Assembly (NCBI GenBank): GCA_034189065.1
Contig: JAXHVQ010000114.1
Span: 1-19,384 of the forward strand
Source: FACHB-1406 sp034189065
GTDB taxonomy: Bacteria; Cyanobacteriota; Cyanobacteriia; Cyanobacteriales; Spirulinaceae
Reading direction: 5' to 3'
DNA: 19,384 bases
Shown here: in pieces, positions 1 to 6,579 of the stretch
Position numbering within the stretch: position 1 is the stretch's first letter
Layout: every line of letters starts with the position of its first letter
Program-made: the position numbers and the translations under genes
Notes under the pieces: generated by a model
Database searches by the model: none
What the model saw: the letters and a program-made list of their open reading frames with translations, nothing else
What the model was told of the DNA's origin: nothing

Positions 1-350
1 GGTCTTGTTTTCGCTATCTGATTTATCAAGTTTCGGCTGAAGAGATTCGACTGGTTGATATTCGTTCGGCTGGGGAAGCTTATCTTTCTGATGATAAAAA
101 TGCCTTTCGAGTCAACCTGATACGAGATTGCCACATTCTCTATATCGTTTCGGTAGGAGGACCCGCCGCAGCGAAGGTGATTCAAGCTGGAATTTATCCG
201 ATGAAAAAGACCGAAGGCGGTCAAGCGAGAGAGGTTTTGGGCGAACTTCAAACTGCACTAGCTACGACTCCTCCCCCTTGGTTGGCTAAGGTGATGGGAG
301 TTGCGGCAGGCGATCGCGTGAGAAATTATAAGGCATCTCTAAATTCTTGA
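1..350 (+). CDS. nifX: NifX-like nitrogenase cofactor biosynthesis protein (partial, 5' end outside window)
   Basis: Codons run from base 3 to a TGA at 348-350 and give about 115 residues; the N-terminus lies outside the window. The stretch DCHILYIVSVGGPAAAKV, followed by AGIYPMK and later TPPPWLAKVMG, matches the C-terminal half of NifX (NifX/NifY/NafY, dinitrogenase iron-molybdenum cofactor family). Members bind FeMo-co or its precursor NifB-co and carry it toward nitrogenase assembly in the cytoplasm. NifX is usually about 130-160 residues, so only a few tens of residues should be missing. In cyanobacteria nifX normally follows nifE-nifN, so a nif cluster probably lies to the left; that is inference. 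The gene to the right faces the other way, so this looks like an operon end. NafY or NifY is the main alternative name. Confidence 0.8.
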   Translation, partial: SCFRYLIYQVSAEEIRLVDIRSAGEAYLSDDKNAFRVNLIRDCHILYIVSVGGPAAAKVIQAGIYPMKKTEGGQAREVLGELQTALATTPPPWLAKVMGVAAGDRVRNYKASLNS

Positions 351-374
351 ATTAGAGCCAATAAATCGTGCTGA

Positions 375-536
375 AGTATTTTGTAGGGTGGGAATTGCCG
401 CTCAAAAGCTGGATTCAACAAATTCTCTCACCCTTGGCAATGCCCACCATGAACTTGCCAAGAGTGGTGGGCAAGGGATTTTTCCTATGGATTGTCAAAG
501 ATGAATTTATAACCTTGCCCACCCTACAATTTCTGT
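375..536. mobile_element. Inverted-repeat element (MITE-like), copy 1
   Basis: About 160 bp bounded by TTGTAGGGTGGG (381-392) and its exact complement CCCACCCTACAA (518-529). A second, inner inverted repeat around GCCCACCA...TGGTGGGC lies at roughly 445-475. A close copy occurs at 1261-1421. There is no coding capacity. The element sits between two convergent genes. Size, terminal repeats and two dispersed copies suggest a non-autonomous mobile element, but no target-site duplication is obvious. Confidence 0.55.
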
Positions 537-541
537 GATTT

Positions 542-793
542 CTATTCTTGAAGCCGAACGCGACGCACGAGAATACTCACAACTTCGCCGGGATTAGTTG
601 TGGGAATGAGGCGACTCCACTCGCCCACTTCCGCGTAACCTAAGACGTGCAGCGTGTGAATTGTTCCTTGAACGGCTTTGGGCGAACCGATGAGTAAATG
701 TCTGAGGGGTTGTTGGTGGGGGTTGGATGGGCGGCGACATGGCGGAATTTCAGCGGTTTCAGCGCTGGGATCGGGTACAAATGTTTGTGTCAT
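542..793 (-). CDS. Small conserved cyanobacterial protein of unknown function (83 aa)
   Basis: An 83-residue ORF, ATG at 793-791 and TAG at 544-542. The N-terminal third is polar and proline-rich. The rest, from RHLLIGSPKAVQGTIHTLHV through YAEVGEWS to NPGEVVSILVRR, resembles a small conserved protein I recall from many cyanobacteria, without assigned function. The predicted fold is compact alpha/beta with no signal peptide or membrane segment. No strong Shine-Dalgarno is visible; the true start could be an internal codon just before the conserved part (around HLLIGSPK). It faces nifX and begins beside a long non-coding region. Real gene: likely. Role: unknown. Confidence 0.65.
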   Translation of the reverse strand: MTQTFVPDPSAETAEIPPCRRPSNPHQQPLRHLLIGSPKAVQGTIHTLHVLGYAEVGEWSRLIPTTNPGEVVSILVRRVRLQE

Positions 794-1260
794 TAGGGTT
801 AAGTTTTTTTCTTGAATAAGGATGAATCAATGTCGATGAGGCTTGCGATAATTTTGGTCTTTCGCAAGATCGCTTCTCTTTTCAATCGTCCAAATTAAGA
901 GAAGAGCGATTGAAAAATTTATTTATGTTCAACAATACAGGAATAATTTACAGAAGAAGTTTGGTATTGAATATCTCTATCAGAATAGTTTGTGTTGTTT
1001 TTAGGAAAAAATTGGTGTAAAAAATACACCAAATCGATTTGTTCGTAACTCCTTTTATAGCAGTTGTCGTTTGGGTGAGGTATGTGCGATCCCTCTAAAT
1101 TCATAGAAAAAACTGGCTTGCTCGAATGGTGGAAAAATTACACCAATTTGGAGGCAATACCGCAACCGATTTAGGATGAAATGTACGCTATAAACCATCA
1201 GCTAAATTTATGAGTGTCTATAGCGTTTCCAAAATCTGTAGGGTACATTTTTTAACCTAA
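794..1260. other. Intergenic stretch without a supported gene
   Basis: No convincing coding region. CTTGCGA (842-848) pairs with TCGCAAG (862-868). CTTCTCTT (873-880) pairs with AAGAGAAG (897-904), and TTCAATCG (881-888) pairs with CGATTGAA (907-914). The rest is AT-rich with nothing I can assign. Confidence 0.5.
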
Positions 1261-1421
1261 AGTATTGTGTAGGGTGGGAATTGCCGAAAAAAAAGCTGAA
1301 TTCAACAAATTCTCTCAAATTAGCAATGCCCACCATTAACTTGCCAAGGGTGGTGGGCAAGGGGTTTTCCTATTTATTGTCAAAGATGGATTGATAACCT
1401 TGCCCACCCTACAATTTCTGA
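1261..1421. mobile_element. Inverted-repeat element (MITE-like), copy 2
   Basis: Second copy of the element at 375-536, similar along its full length, with substitutions and small indels. Ends are TGTAGGGTGGG (1268-1278) and CCCACCCTACA (1403-1413). The inner inverted repeat (GCCCACCA / GGTGGGC) is also kept. Confidence 0.55.
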
Positions 1422-1462
1422 GAGCGAGAAGTATTTTGTAGCCATCGCCTTCAATATCTTGG

Positions 1463-1838
1463 GGTGCGTCGATTCTTTTTTTTGGGAGACTGGCAACATT
1501 GCAAAATCGCTCAAAAGTTTACCCCATCTAGCTTTGAGTCATTTTGCTGTCCGAGGAGAGTGCGATCGACACACCTTGTCTCTATTTTCGGCGATGAGGT
1601 GCGTCGATGGGGGTATTGGTGCCGATTGGCGGAGGCGAATTTGGCTGAAAAGCTTGTATGATATAGCTTTGAGCGATTTTCACAATTCGGGGGTGTACTA
1701 ATCGACGCACCTCACCCAATGCCCGAAACCCGCATTCTAGCGTTGAGGTGCGTCGATGCCATACCCAGACTGGATTTGAGGGGGGTTAAATTGACAAATT
1801 TTCGGGCAGCAGACTATAATTTGAAGAGGTGCGTCGAT
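1463..1838. repeat. Five copies of GGTGCGTCGAT upstream of CRISPR array 1
   Basis: The 11-mer GGTGCGTCGAT occurs at 1463-1473, 1598-1608, 1747-1757 and 1828-1838, and in reverse at 1701-1711. Four copies extend to the 13-mer GAGGTGCGTCGAT. The reverse copy at 1701-1713 and the forward copy at 1745-1757 form a perfect 13-bp inverted repeat with a 31-nt loop. Sequence outside the motif is not conserved between copies, which argues for a binding or recognition site rather than a duplicated segment. The last copy sits where transcription should start from the adjacent promoter. Confidence 0.7.
1791..1820 (+). promoter_or_regulatory. Sigma-70-type promoter for CRISPR array 1
   Basis: A perfect TTGACA (1791-1796) and perfect TATAAT (1815-1820) are separated by 18 bp. 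Transcription should start near 1825-1828, about 55 nt before the first repeat at 1883. This fixes the array orientation as left to right and makes 1828-1882 the transcribed leader. The leader includes CCCTTACTGGGCAAGGG, which can fold into a small hairpin. Confidence 0.8.
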
Positions 1839-1882
1839 TTGGTGGCTGAAACCCTTACTGGGCAAGGGCTGCTAGACGAACT

Positions 1883-2420
1883 CCCTACCGACTGGGTTAA
1901 ATCGGATTAGTTGGAAACGTTTTGCGGCTGCCCTTTGGCAGCCGAGGTGAACCCTACCGACTGGGTTAAATCGGATTAGTTGGAAACCTTTCACAAAATA
2001 GAACCATCTTGTGCAAGCACCCTTCCCCTACCGACTGGGTTAAATCGGATTAGTTGGAAACATCCCTGGCGATTTGCTCCCAGTCAACTTCTTCTCCCTA
2101 CCGACTGGGTTAAATCGGATTAGTTGGAAACTTTGGAATCAGAACACTTTCCCTTTGTGGGCAAGGCCCTACCGACTGGGTTAAATCGGATTAGTTGGAA
2201 ACTTTTGTCTTTTGCCTCATCGACTTCCCGTTGATTCCTCCCTACCGACTGGGTTAAATCGGATTAGTTGGAAACTTTACAGTCCCATTTTTTAAGCCTT
2301 CTAGATTTTGCCCTACCGACTGGGTTAAATCGGATTAGTTGGAAACAAATAAACATTTCTTGATTCCAATGAGTATGAAATGCACCCTACCGACTGGGTT
2401 AAATCGGATTAGTTGGAAAC
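1883..2420 (+). CRISPR. CRISPR array 1: eight identical 36-bp repeats, seven spacers
   Basis: Repeats begin CCCTACCGACTGGG and end TTAGTTGGAAAC. They start at 1883, 1952, 2026, 2096, 2167, 2240, 2311 and 2385. Spacers are 33, 38, 34, 35, 37, 35 and 38 nt and all different. CCGA/TCGG inside the repeat can form a short stem. A ninth, degenerate repeat starts at 2456. The GGAAAC end resembles class 1 (type I or III) repeats in cyanobacteria, but subtype cannot be set from the repeat alone. No cas gene is in the window. Spacer 1 (1919-1951) holds a perfect 8-bp hairpin. Confidence 0.97.
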
Positions 2421-2454
2421 CCGGGCCGTTGTAGCCCGGATATTTTTTTATTTT
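2421..2454 (+). terminator. Terminator-like hairpin in the last spacer position of array 1
   Basis: CCGGGC (2421-2426) pairs with GCCCGG (2434-2439) across a 7-nt loop, followed by a T-rich run (TATTTTTTTATTTT). It directly follows the eighth repeat and occupies the 35-nt place a spacer would have before the degenerate ninth repeat. It should end array transcription before the downstream gene at 2541. Confidence 0.65.
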
Positions 2455-2455
2455 C

Positions 2456-2491
2456 CCCTACCCATTGGGTCAAAAATGTTTCCCGTCTCGG
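2456..2491 (+). repeat. Degenerate terminal CRISPR repeat
   Basis: CCCTACCCATTGGGTCAAA matches the first ~19 bases of the array 1 repeat with three mismatches; the 3' half has decayed. Degenerate repeats at the leader-distal end are common in CRISPR arrays. Confidence 0.7.
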
Positions 2492-2540
2492 CTAAATCAA
2501 TGTAGGATAGCAAAGGGTCTCTACCGTCCGCGATCGCGCG

Positions 2541-4385
2541 ATGATTTTCGCTTCGCATTTCCTGCCATCCCTCCTCCTCGCCGGCTGTCTAACGCTTGCG
2601 TGGAGTCGTCCCACCGCACAAGCGCAACCCCTTCCCCAACTTCCCCACGATTTTAATCCTTCCCTGCCGCCGCGCGATCGCCCGCCCGAATCTCTTCCCG
2701 CACCAGACAACTTCCTTCCTCCTTCCGAAACGCAACCCCAGCCTAATCCCGAAGATTTTTCCTTTCTCGTTGAAGTTACTGAATTTAAATTCGCAAATAA
2801 TACGGCATTCACTGACGCAGAATTAGAAAAACAGATAGAAGTTACCTGTCGCAACGCAGAAACACTCTTGCCTCCAACTGCGATCGCCGAAAATCGTCCG
2901 TGTTTGCTCTCAATCGCCCAACTGTTTCAAGTCTCCGCCGACGTAGCCCAACTCTACGAACGAGAAGGCTATAGAACATCGGGAGCCCTCACCCGAATTT
3001 CTCCCGAAGCGCAACAAACCGGACGAGGCACTGTCACCATTGATGTCATTGAAGGCGAACTCGAAGAAATTCGCATCATTCCCCTCGTCGCCGAAGAAGG
3101 AGAACCCCAAAATTCAGTACGACTCCATTCTAACTACGCGCGATCGCGTTTATCCCTCGCCGCCACCAAACCCCTCAATATTCCCCGCCTCCAAGAAGCG
3201 CTACAACTTCTCCAATTCGATCCTCTCATCGAGCGCGTTTATGCCACCCTCGCCGAAGGAACCACAGAAGGTAAAAGCATTTTAACCGTCGCTATTCGAG
3301 AAGCGCCCACCTTCAAACCCCAACTCATTCTCGACAACAGTCGCGCGCCCAGCATCGGCACCTTTCAGCGCGGTGGCGAACTGCGGGAAGACAATTTGAC
3401 GGGACGAGGCGATAGTTTAAGGGTAAATTATACCAACACCGACGGCAGCGATCGCCTCGACTTCCGCTACACCCTCCCCCTCAACCCCCGCAACGGAACG
3501 CTCAGTTTCGCCTACGGTTGGACAGAGAACCAAGTTATCGATCCTCTCTTTGCCATACTCGATATCAACTCTCGCGCGCGCCGCACCGAAATTTCTTTGC
3601 GCCAACCCATCCTCCGAACCCTTCGCCAACAAACCTTTCAAGAAGTTAGTCTAGGTTTAACCGGTTCGATACAAGAAAGTCAATCCTTTTTACTCGACAT
3701 TCCCTTCCCCCTTTCTCCCGGCGCAAATGCCGAAGGATACACTAAAATTGTCGCCTTGAGGTTTTTCCAAGAATGGACGCGCCAAAGTTCCCGCGATGTT
3801 ATCGCCTTTCGTTCCCAATTCAACTGGGGACTCAATATTTTGGATGCAACTATCAACGAGTCCGTCCCCCAAAGCGACGAAATTATCCCCGACAGCCGCT
3901 TTTTTTCTTGGCAAGGACAGGCTCAATGGATACACCGGTTTGCTCCAGAAATGCTATTTATCCTACGTGCAAACGCGCAAATCGGCGATCGCCCCCTCGT
4001 CCCCGGCGAGCAGTTGCCCCTCGGCGGGTTCGGCAGCGTGCGAGGATATCGACAAGACATTTTTTTGTTTGATAGCAGTGTGTTTGTTTCGGCGGAGTTT
4101 CAACTACCGATTTTACGAATTTCCAATGGCGAACAACCAGAAGAGATGACAGTTTTTCATCTTATTCCTTTTATCGATTATGGCATAGGCTGGAATCGTT
4201 CCGGCCGTTTAGCACCCGATCCCCAAACCAACGCTTTAGCTGCGGTGGGTTTGGGTTTACAATGGCAGCAGGGAGATCGGTTTACCGCCCGTTTGGAGTG
4301 GGGAATTCCTTTAGTCCCTCTCGATTTAAGCGAGAGAACGTGGCAGGAAAATGGTCTTTATTTTAGCATTCGTTTTGGTCTTTAA
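2541..4385 (+). CDS. ShlB/FhaC/HecB-family two-partner secretion transporter (TpsB)
   Basis: 614 residues. TpsB proteins are Omp85-superfamily outer-membrane barrels that export a large TpsA partner. Residues 1-28 form a signal peptide ending in TAQA; a proline-rich stretch follows to about residue 70. A POTRA domain starts near 75 (VTEFKFANNTAF) and includes the YEREGYRTSGA element; a second POTRA covers about 178-255. The barrel fills 260-614. The L6-loop VRGY motif, diagnostic for this superfamily, is at residues 500-503. Length fits the family (550-620). LLAGC at residues 12-16 looks like a lipobox, odd for this family, but the basic residues expected before it are missing. ATG at 2541 has no clear Shine-Dalgarno. 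No TpsA substrate gene is adjacent. The family is confident; the substrate is unknown. Confidence 0.9.
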   Translation: MIFASHFLPSLLLAGCLTLAWSRPTAQAQPLPQLPHDFNPSLPPRDRPPESLPAPDNFLPPSETQPQPNPEDFSFLVEVTEFKFANNTAFTDAELEKQIEVTCRNAETLLPPTAIAENRPCLLSIAQLFQVSADVAQLYEREGYRTSGALTRISPEAQQTGRGTVTIDVIEGELEEIRIIPLVAEEGEPQNSVRLHSNYARSRLSLAATKPLNIPRLQEALQLLQFDPLIERVYATLAEGTTEGKSILTVAIREAPTFKPQLILDNSRAPSIGTFQRGGELREDNLTGRGDSLRVNYTNTDGSDRLDFRYTLPLNPRNGTLSFAYGWTENQVIDPLFAILDINSRARRTEISLRQPILRTLRQQTFQEVSLGLTGSIQESQSFLLDIPFPLSPGANAEGYTKIVALRFFQEWTRQSSRDVIAFRSQFNWGLNILDATINESVPQSDEIIPDSRFFSWQGQAQWIHRFAPEMLFILRANAQIGDRPLVPGEQLPLGGFGSVRGYRQDIFLFDSSVFVSAEFQLPILRISNGEQPEEMTVFHLIPFIDYGIGWNRSGRLAPDPQTNALAAVGLGLQWQQGDRFTARLEWGIPLVPLDLSERTWQENGLYFSIRFGL

Positions 4386-4401
4386 TCGGTCGCTCGTAGA
4401 G

Positions 4402-4417
4402 ACGTTCAATTGAACGT
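4402..4417. repeat. 16-bp perfect palindrome after the TpsB gene
   Basis: ACGTTCAATTGAACGT is a perfect palindrome 17 bp after the TpsB stop. It could be a weak bidirectional hairpin or a remnant of the dispersed 'GTAGAGACGTT' repeats common in cyanobacteria. No T-run follows, so terminator function is doubtful. Confidence 0.4.
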
Positions 4418-4491
4418 TCCCACAAGTCAAATTAATTGTAGGTCTAATAGAGAGCGCCATCCATCTATCTATAACCTCTAAATAACTAGAA

Positions 4492-5067
4492 ATGACATCC
4501 GCTACCACAACCTCAACCTCGCCATTAAAATTAACTTTAGAAGAGTTTCTCGAATTGCCCGAAACAAAACCCGCTTCTGAATTTATTAATGGAAAAATTA
4601 CTCAAAAGCCCATGCCTCAAGGCGAACATAGCTCAATCCAGGTCGATCTTTGTAAAGTCATTAATCAAGTTGCTGAAGCTCAGAAAATTGCTAAAGCTTT
4701 TCCCGAATTGCGTTGTACCTTCGGGAACGAGTCCATCGTTCCCGACATTGCCGTATTTCGATGGGAAAGAATTCCTCTCCAGCCATCGGGTAGAATTGCC
4801 AACCGCTTTGAAATTCCCCCTGACTGGTCTATTGAAATCCTTTCTCCCGAACAAAGTCAAACTAAAGTGCTAGCTAAACTACTTCACTGTTCTCGGCATG
4901 GAACAGAACTAGGATGGTTGCTGGTTCCTGAAGAAGAAAGTATTTTGACTGTTTTTCCAGGTCAAAAAGTAGGATTATATCAAAATGAAATGCAATTGCC
5001 TGTCTTCGATGAAGTCAAGTTACTCTTGACACCCAAGGAAATTTTTGGATGGTTAAATTATAGTTAG
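4492..5067 (+). CDS. Uma2-family (DUF820) putative restriction endonuclease-like protein
   Basis: 191 residues, the usual Uma2 length. The family has a PD-(D/E)xK-type nuclease fold and is greatly expanded in cyanobacteria; its substrate is not established. Visible marks are the opening LTLEEFLELPE, the helix with INGKITQKPMPQGEHSSIQ (residues 32-50), the VPDIAVF strand with candidate catalytic Asp85, and IEILSPEQ with Glu115 followed by lysines (125, 129). The C-terminal ELGWLLVPEEESILTVF is also typical. ATG at 4492 gives a full-length product; no clear ribosome site. It stands alone between repeats, as Uma2 genes often do. Family assignment is firm; real nuclease activity is inference. Confidence 0.9.
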   Translation: MTSATTTSTSPLKLTLEEFLELPETKPASEFINGKITQKPMPQGEHSSIQVDLCKVINQVAEAQKIAKAFPELRCTFGNESIVPDIAVFRWERIPLQPSGRIANRFEIPPDWSIEILSPEQSQTKVLAKLLHCSRHGTELGWLLVPEEESILTVFPGQKVGLYQNEMQLPVFDEVKLLLTPKEIFGWLNYS

Positions 5068-5115
5068 GTCAGGATTTATGTGGATTTTTAGTAAAATAGC
5101 GTTTTTCCAGAAATA

Positions 5116-5241
5116 TTGAGTTATATACAACTTACGGTTCAACGACTTGAGGAAGAACACGCCCTAAAAATTATTAAATGGTGCTACTCCCATCCCTACG
5201 ACTACTACAACTTTGACGATATCCTTGACTTAAGTGCGTAA
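5116..5241 (+). pseudogene. N-terminal remnant of a GNAT-like acetyltransferase
   Basis: An open stretch from TTG (5116) to TAA (5239-5241) encodes about 41 residues including EEEHALKIIKWCYSHPYDYY and NFDDI. This resembles the first part of GCN5-related N-acetyltransferases, where a helix 'A..I..W.Y..PYDFYN' is common. A complete member would need roughly 150 residues, and the following bases contain no matching continuation. I read it as a truncated relic; a chance short ORF cannot be excluded. Confidence 0.4.
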
Positions 5242-5517
5242 AAGTGGTAAAAAGTTGGCATTTTGGGGTTTAGTATTGCTACGCGATCGCGCTCTCTCCT
5301 CCAGAGCTTAGCCAAACTTTAGAAAGACATTGCGCTCTCGACCGGATTGCGATATAAGCAAAAATTGAATCCGCGATCGCGCTCGTTGGCGATTGAGCCG
5401 TACCCCACTATCCCCTTGTCCACAACAAATCCGTCTATTGACTGATGTACGGACGTTTTACCTGTAGGGACATTTTATAAAACGCCCCTACTCAATAACT
5501 GATAACTGAAATGACCG
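5242..5517. other. Intergenic stretch with HIP1 sites, no gene
   Basis: Contains several GCGATCGC-type sites (near 5283 and 5371) and a short inverted repeat around GGACATTTTATAAAACGCCCC at 5468-5488. No coding region or RNA gene is supported. Confidence 0.4.
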
Positions 5518-6186
5518 ATGATAAAATGGCATAATTGCGCTTGGGTTGGCATCGCAACGACAAGTTTGCTCGCCAGTAGCATTGCGAGTCCGAGCAACCG
5601 CCTTCAAGCACAAACTCCTCCAAAACCCCCTCCCCTCGAACAACAAGTGCAAGATGTTGTCGAACATCTCATCGGGGTGATGGATACTTCAGCGCAAGCA
5701 GAAACTCAACCCGACGCACCCAACGCGCGCATGACGACGTGCCAAATTCGCGTTTCCGACTCGGAGGAGGTTTTCCTCTATCAGGAACAGGCGCTTTCAG
5801 AAAGTCTGGAACGTCCCTATCGCCAGCGTTTTCTCCGTATTGCGCCCAGCAGCGATCGCGATACAGTCGAATCGAGATCGTACAAACCGCTGAACTCAGA
5901 AAGATGGAAGGGATTATGCGATCGCGCGCCGGAAGAACGCACTGCCCAACTCGGCGATATGGAAGATGCCAAGTGCAGCGTTTTCCTAATGCCAGCCAAC
6001 GAAATGTATATTGGCAACACTCAAGCGGGCGGGTGCGAAACCAACGTGCGGGGCGCGGTTCGCATCACTAATACGATTCTCCTCCACTCGGCAGGGATGG
6101 ACACTTGGGATCGAGGACTGGATGCTTCGGGCAATCGCGTTTGGGGAGCGGATGGGCAAGCGTATCAGTATCGGTGGATACAGTAG
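5518..6186 (+). CDS. CpcT/CpeT-family protein with a signal peptide
   Basis: 222 residues. The family includes the CpcT bilin lyase, which attaches phycocyanobilin to Cys-153 of phycocyanin beta, and CpeT. Family marks are MTTCQIRV (72-79), EEVFLYQEQAL (83-93), PYRQRFLRIAP (100-110), then a conserved Cys region KCSVFLMPANEMYIGNTQAG and the C-terminal DRGLDASGNRVWGADGQAYQ. Unlike cytoplasmic CpcT/CpeT (about 200 residues) it starts with MIKWHNCAWVGIATTSLLAS, a hydrophobic secretion signal with a likely cut after about residue 31. It is therefore probably periplasmic or thylakoid-lumenal, and a role on phycobiliproteins is unlikely. No phycobiliprotein genes are nearby. The family is confident; the function is open. 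Confidence 0.85.
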   Translation: MIKWHNCAWVGIATTSLLASSIASPSNRLQAQTPPKPPPLEQQVQDVVEHLIGVMDTSAQAETQPDAPNARMTTCQIRVSDSEEVFLYQEQALSESLERPYRQRFLRIAPSSDRDTVESRSYKPLNSERWKGLCDRAPEERTAQLGDMEDAKCSVFLMPANEMYIGNTQAGGCETNVRGAVRITNTILLHSAGMDTWDRGLDASGNRVWGADGQAYQYRWIQ

Positions 6187-6505
6187 AGTTCAGGGTTCAG
6201 GGTTCAGGGTTCAGGGTTCAGGGTTATGAGTTCAGGGTTCAGGGTTATGAGTTCAGGGTTCAGGGTTATGAGTTTTGGGTTCAGAGTTCAGGGTTCAGGG
6301 TTATGAGTTTTGGGTTCGGAGTTCGGGGTTATGAGTTCAGGGTTCAGGGTTCAGAGTTCAGGGTTCAGGGTTCAGGGTTCAGGGTTCAGGGTTCAGGGTT
6401 ATGAGTTTTGGGTTCGGAGTTCGGGGTTATGAGTTCAGGGTTCAGGGTTCAGAGTTCAGGGTTCAGGGTTATGAGTTTTGGGTTCGGAGTTCGGGGTTAT
6501 GGGTT
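6187..6505. repeat. Heptanucleotide tandem repeat (STRR) based on GTTCAGG
   Basis: About 320 bp made almost wholly of 7-bp units: GTTCAGG and the variants GTTATGA, GTTTTGG and GTTCGGA/GTTCGGG, arranged in recurring higher-order blocks. It begins right after the CpeT-like stop codon. Because 7 is not a multiple of 3, the frames read as a 7-residue peptide repeat (VQGSGFR-like), which is an artefact. Such heptamer STRRs are typical of filamentous cyanobacteria. Confidence 0.95.
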
Positions 6506-6546
6506 CTCAATTGATGAAATGCGATCGCGCAATCCCACGCCCCAGC

Positions 6547-6579
6547 ACCTAAAACCTAAAACCTAAAACCTAAAACCTA
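6547..6579. repeat. CCTAAAA heptamer tandem repeat
   Basis: Four to five copies of ACCTAAA directly abut the stop codon of the minus-strand gene at 6580. This is a second STRR type, distinct from the GTTCAGG array 40 bp to the left. Confidence 0.9.

Noticed and set aside
842..914. Nested and interleaved hairpins in the AT-rich spacer
   Set aside because: Stems are 7-8 bp, AT-rich and without further conserved structure; too weak to call an RNA.
919..1104. 61-codon minus-strand ORF
   Set aside because: AT-rich, no ribosome site, no recognisable family and low-complexity composition; most likely chance.
1459..1910. Three short plus-strand ORFs in the GGTGCGTCGAT region
   Set aside because: They overlap in different frames, span the promoter and run into the first CRISPR repeat; the 13-mer repeats are in different frames, so not a protein repeat.
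6011..6404. Plus-strand frames reading as VQGSGFR-like repeats
   Set aside because: Product of a 7-bp tandem repeat read in frame every 21 bp; begins inside the CpeT-like gene in the wrong frame.
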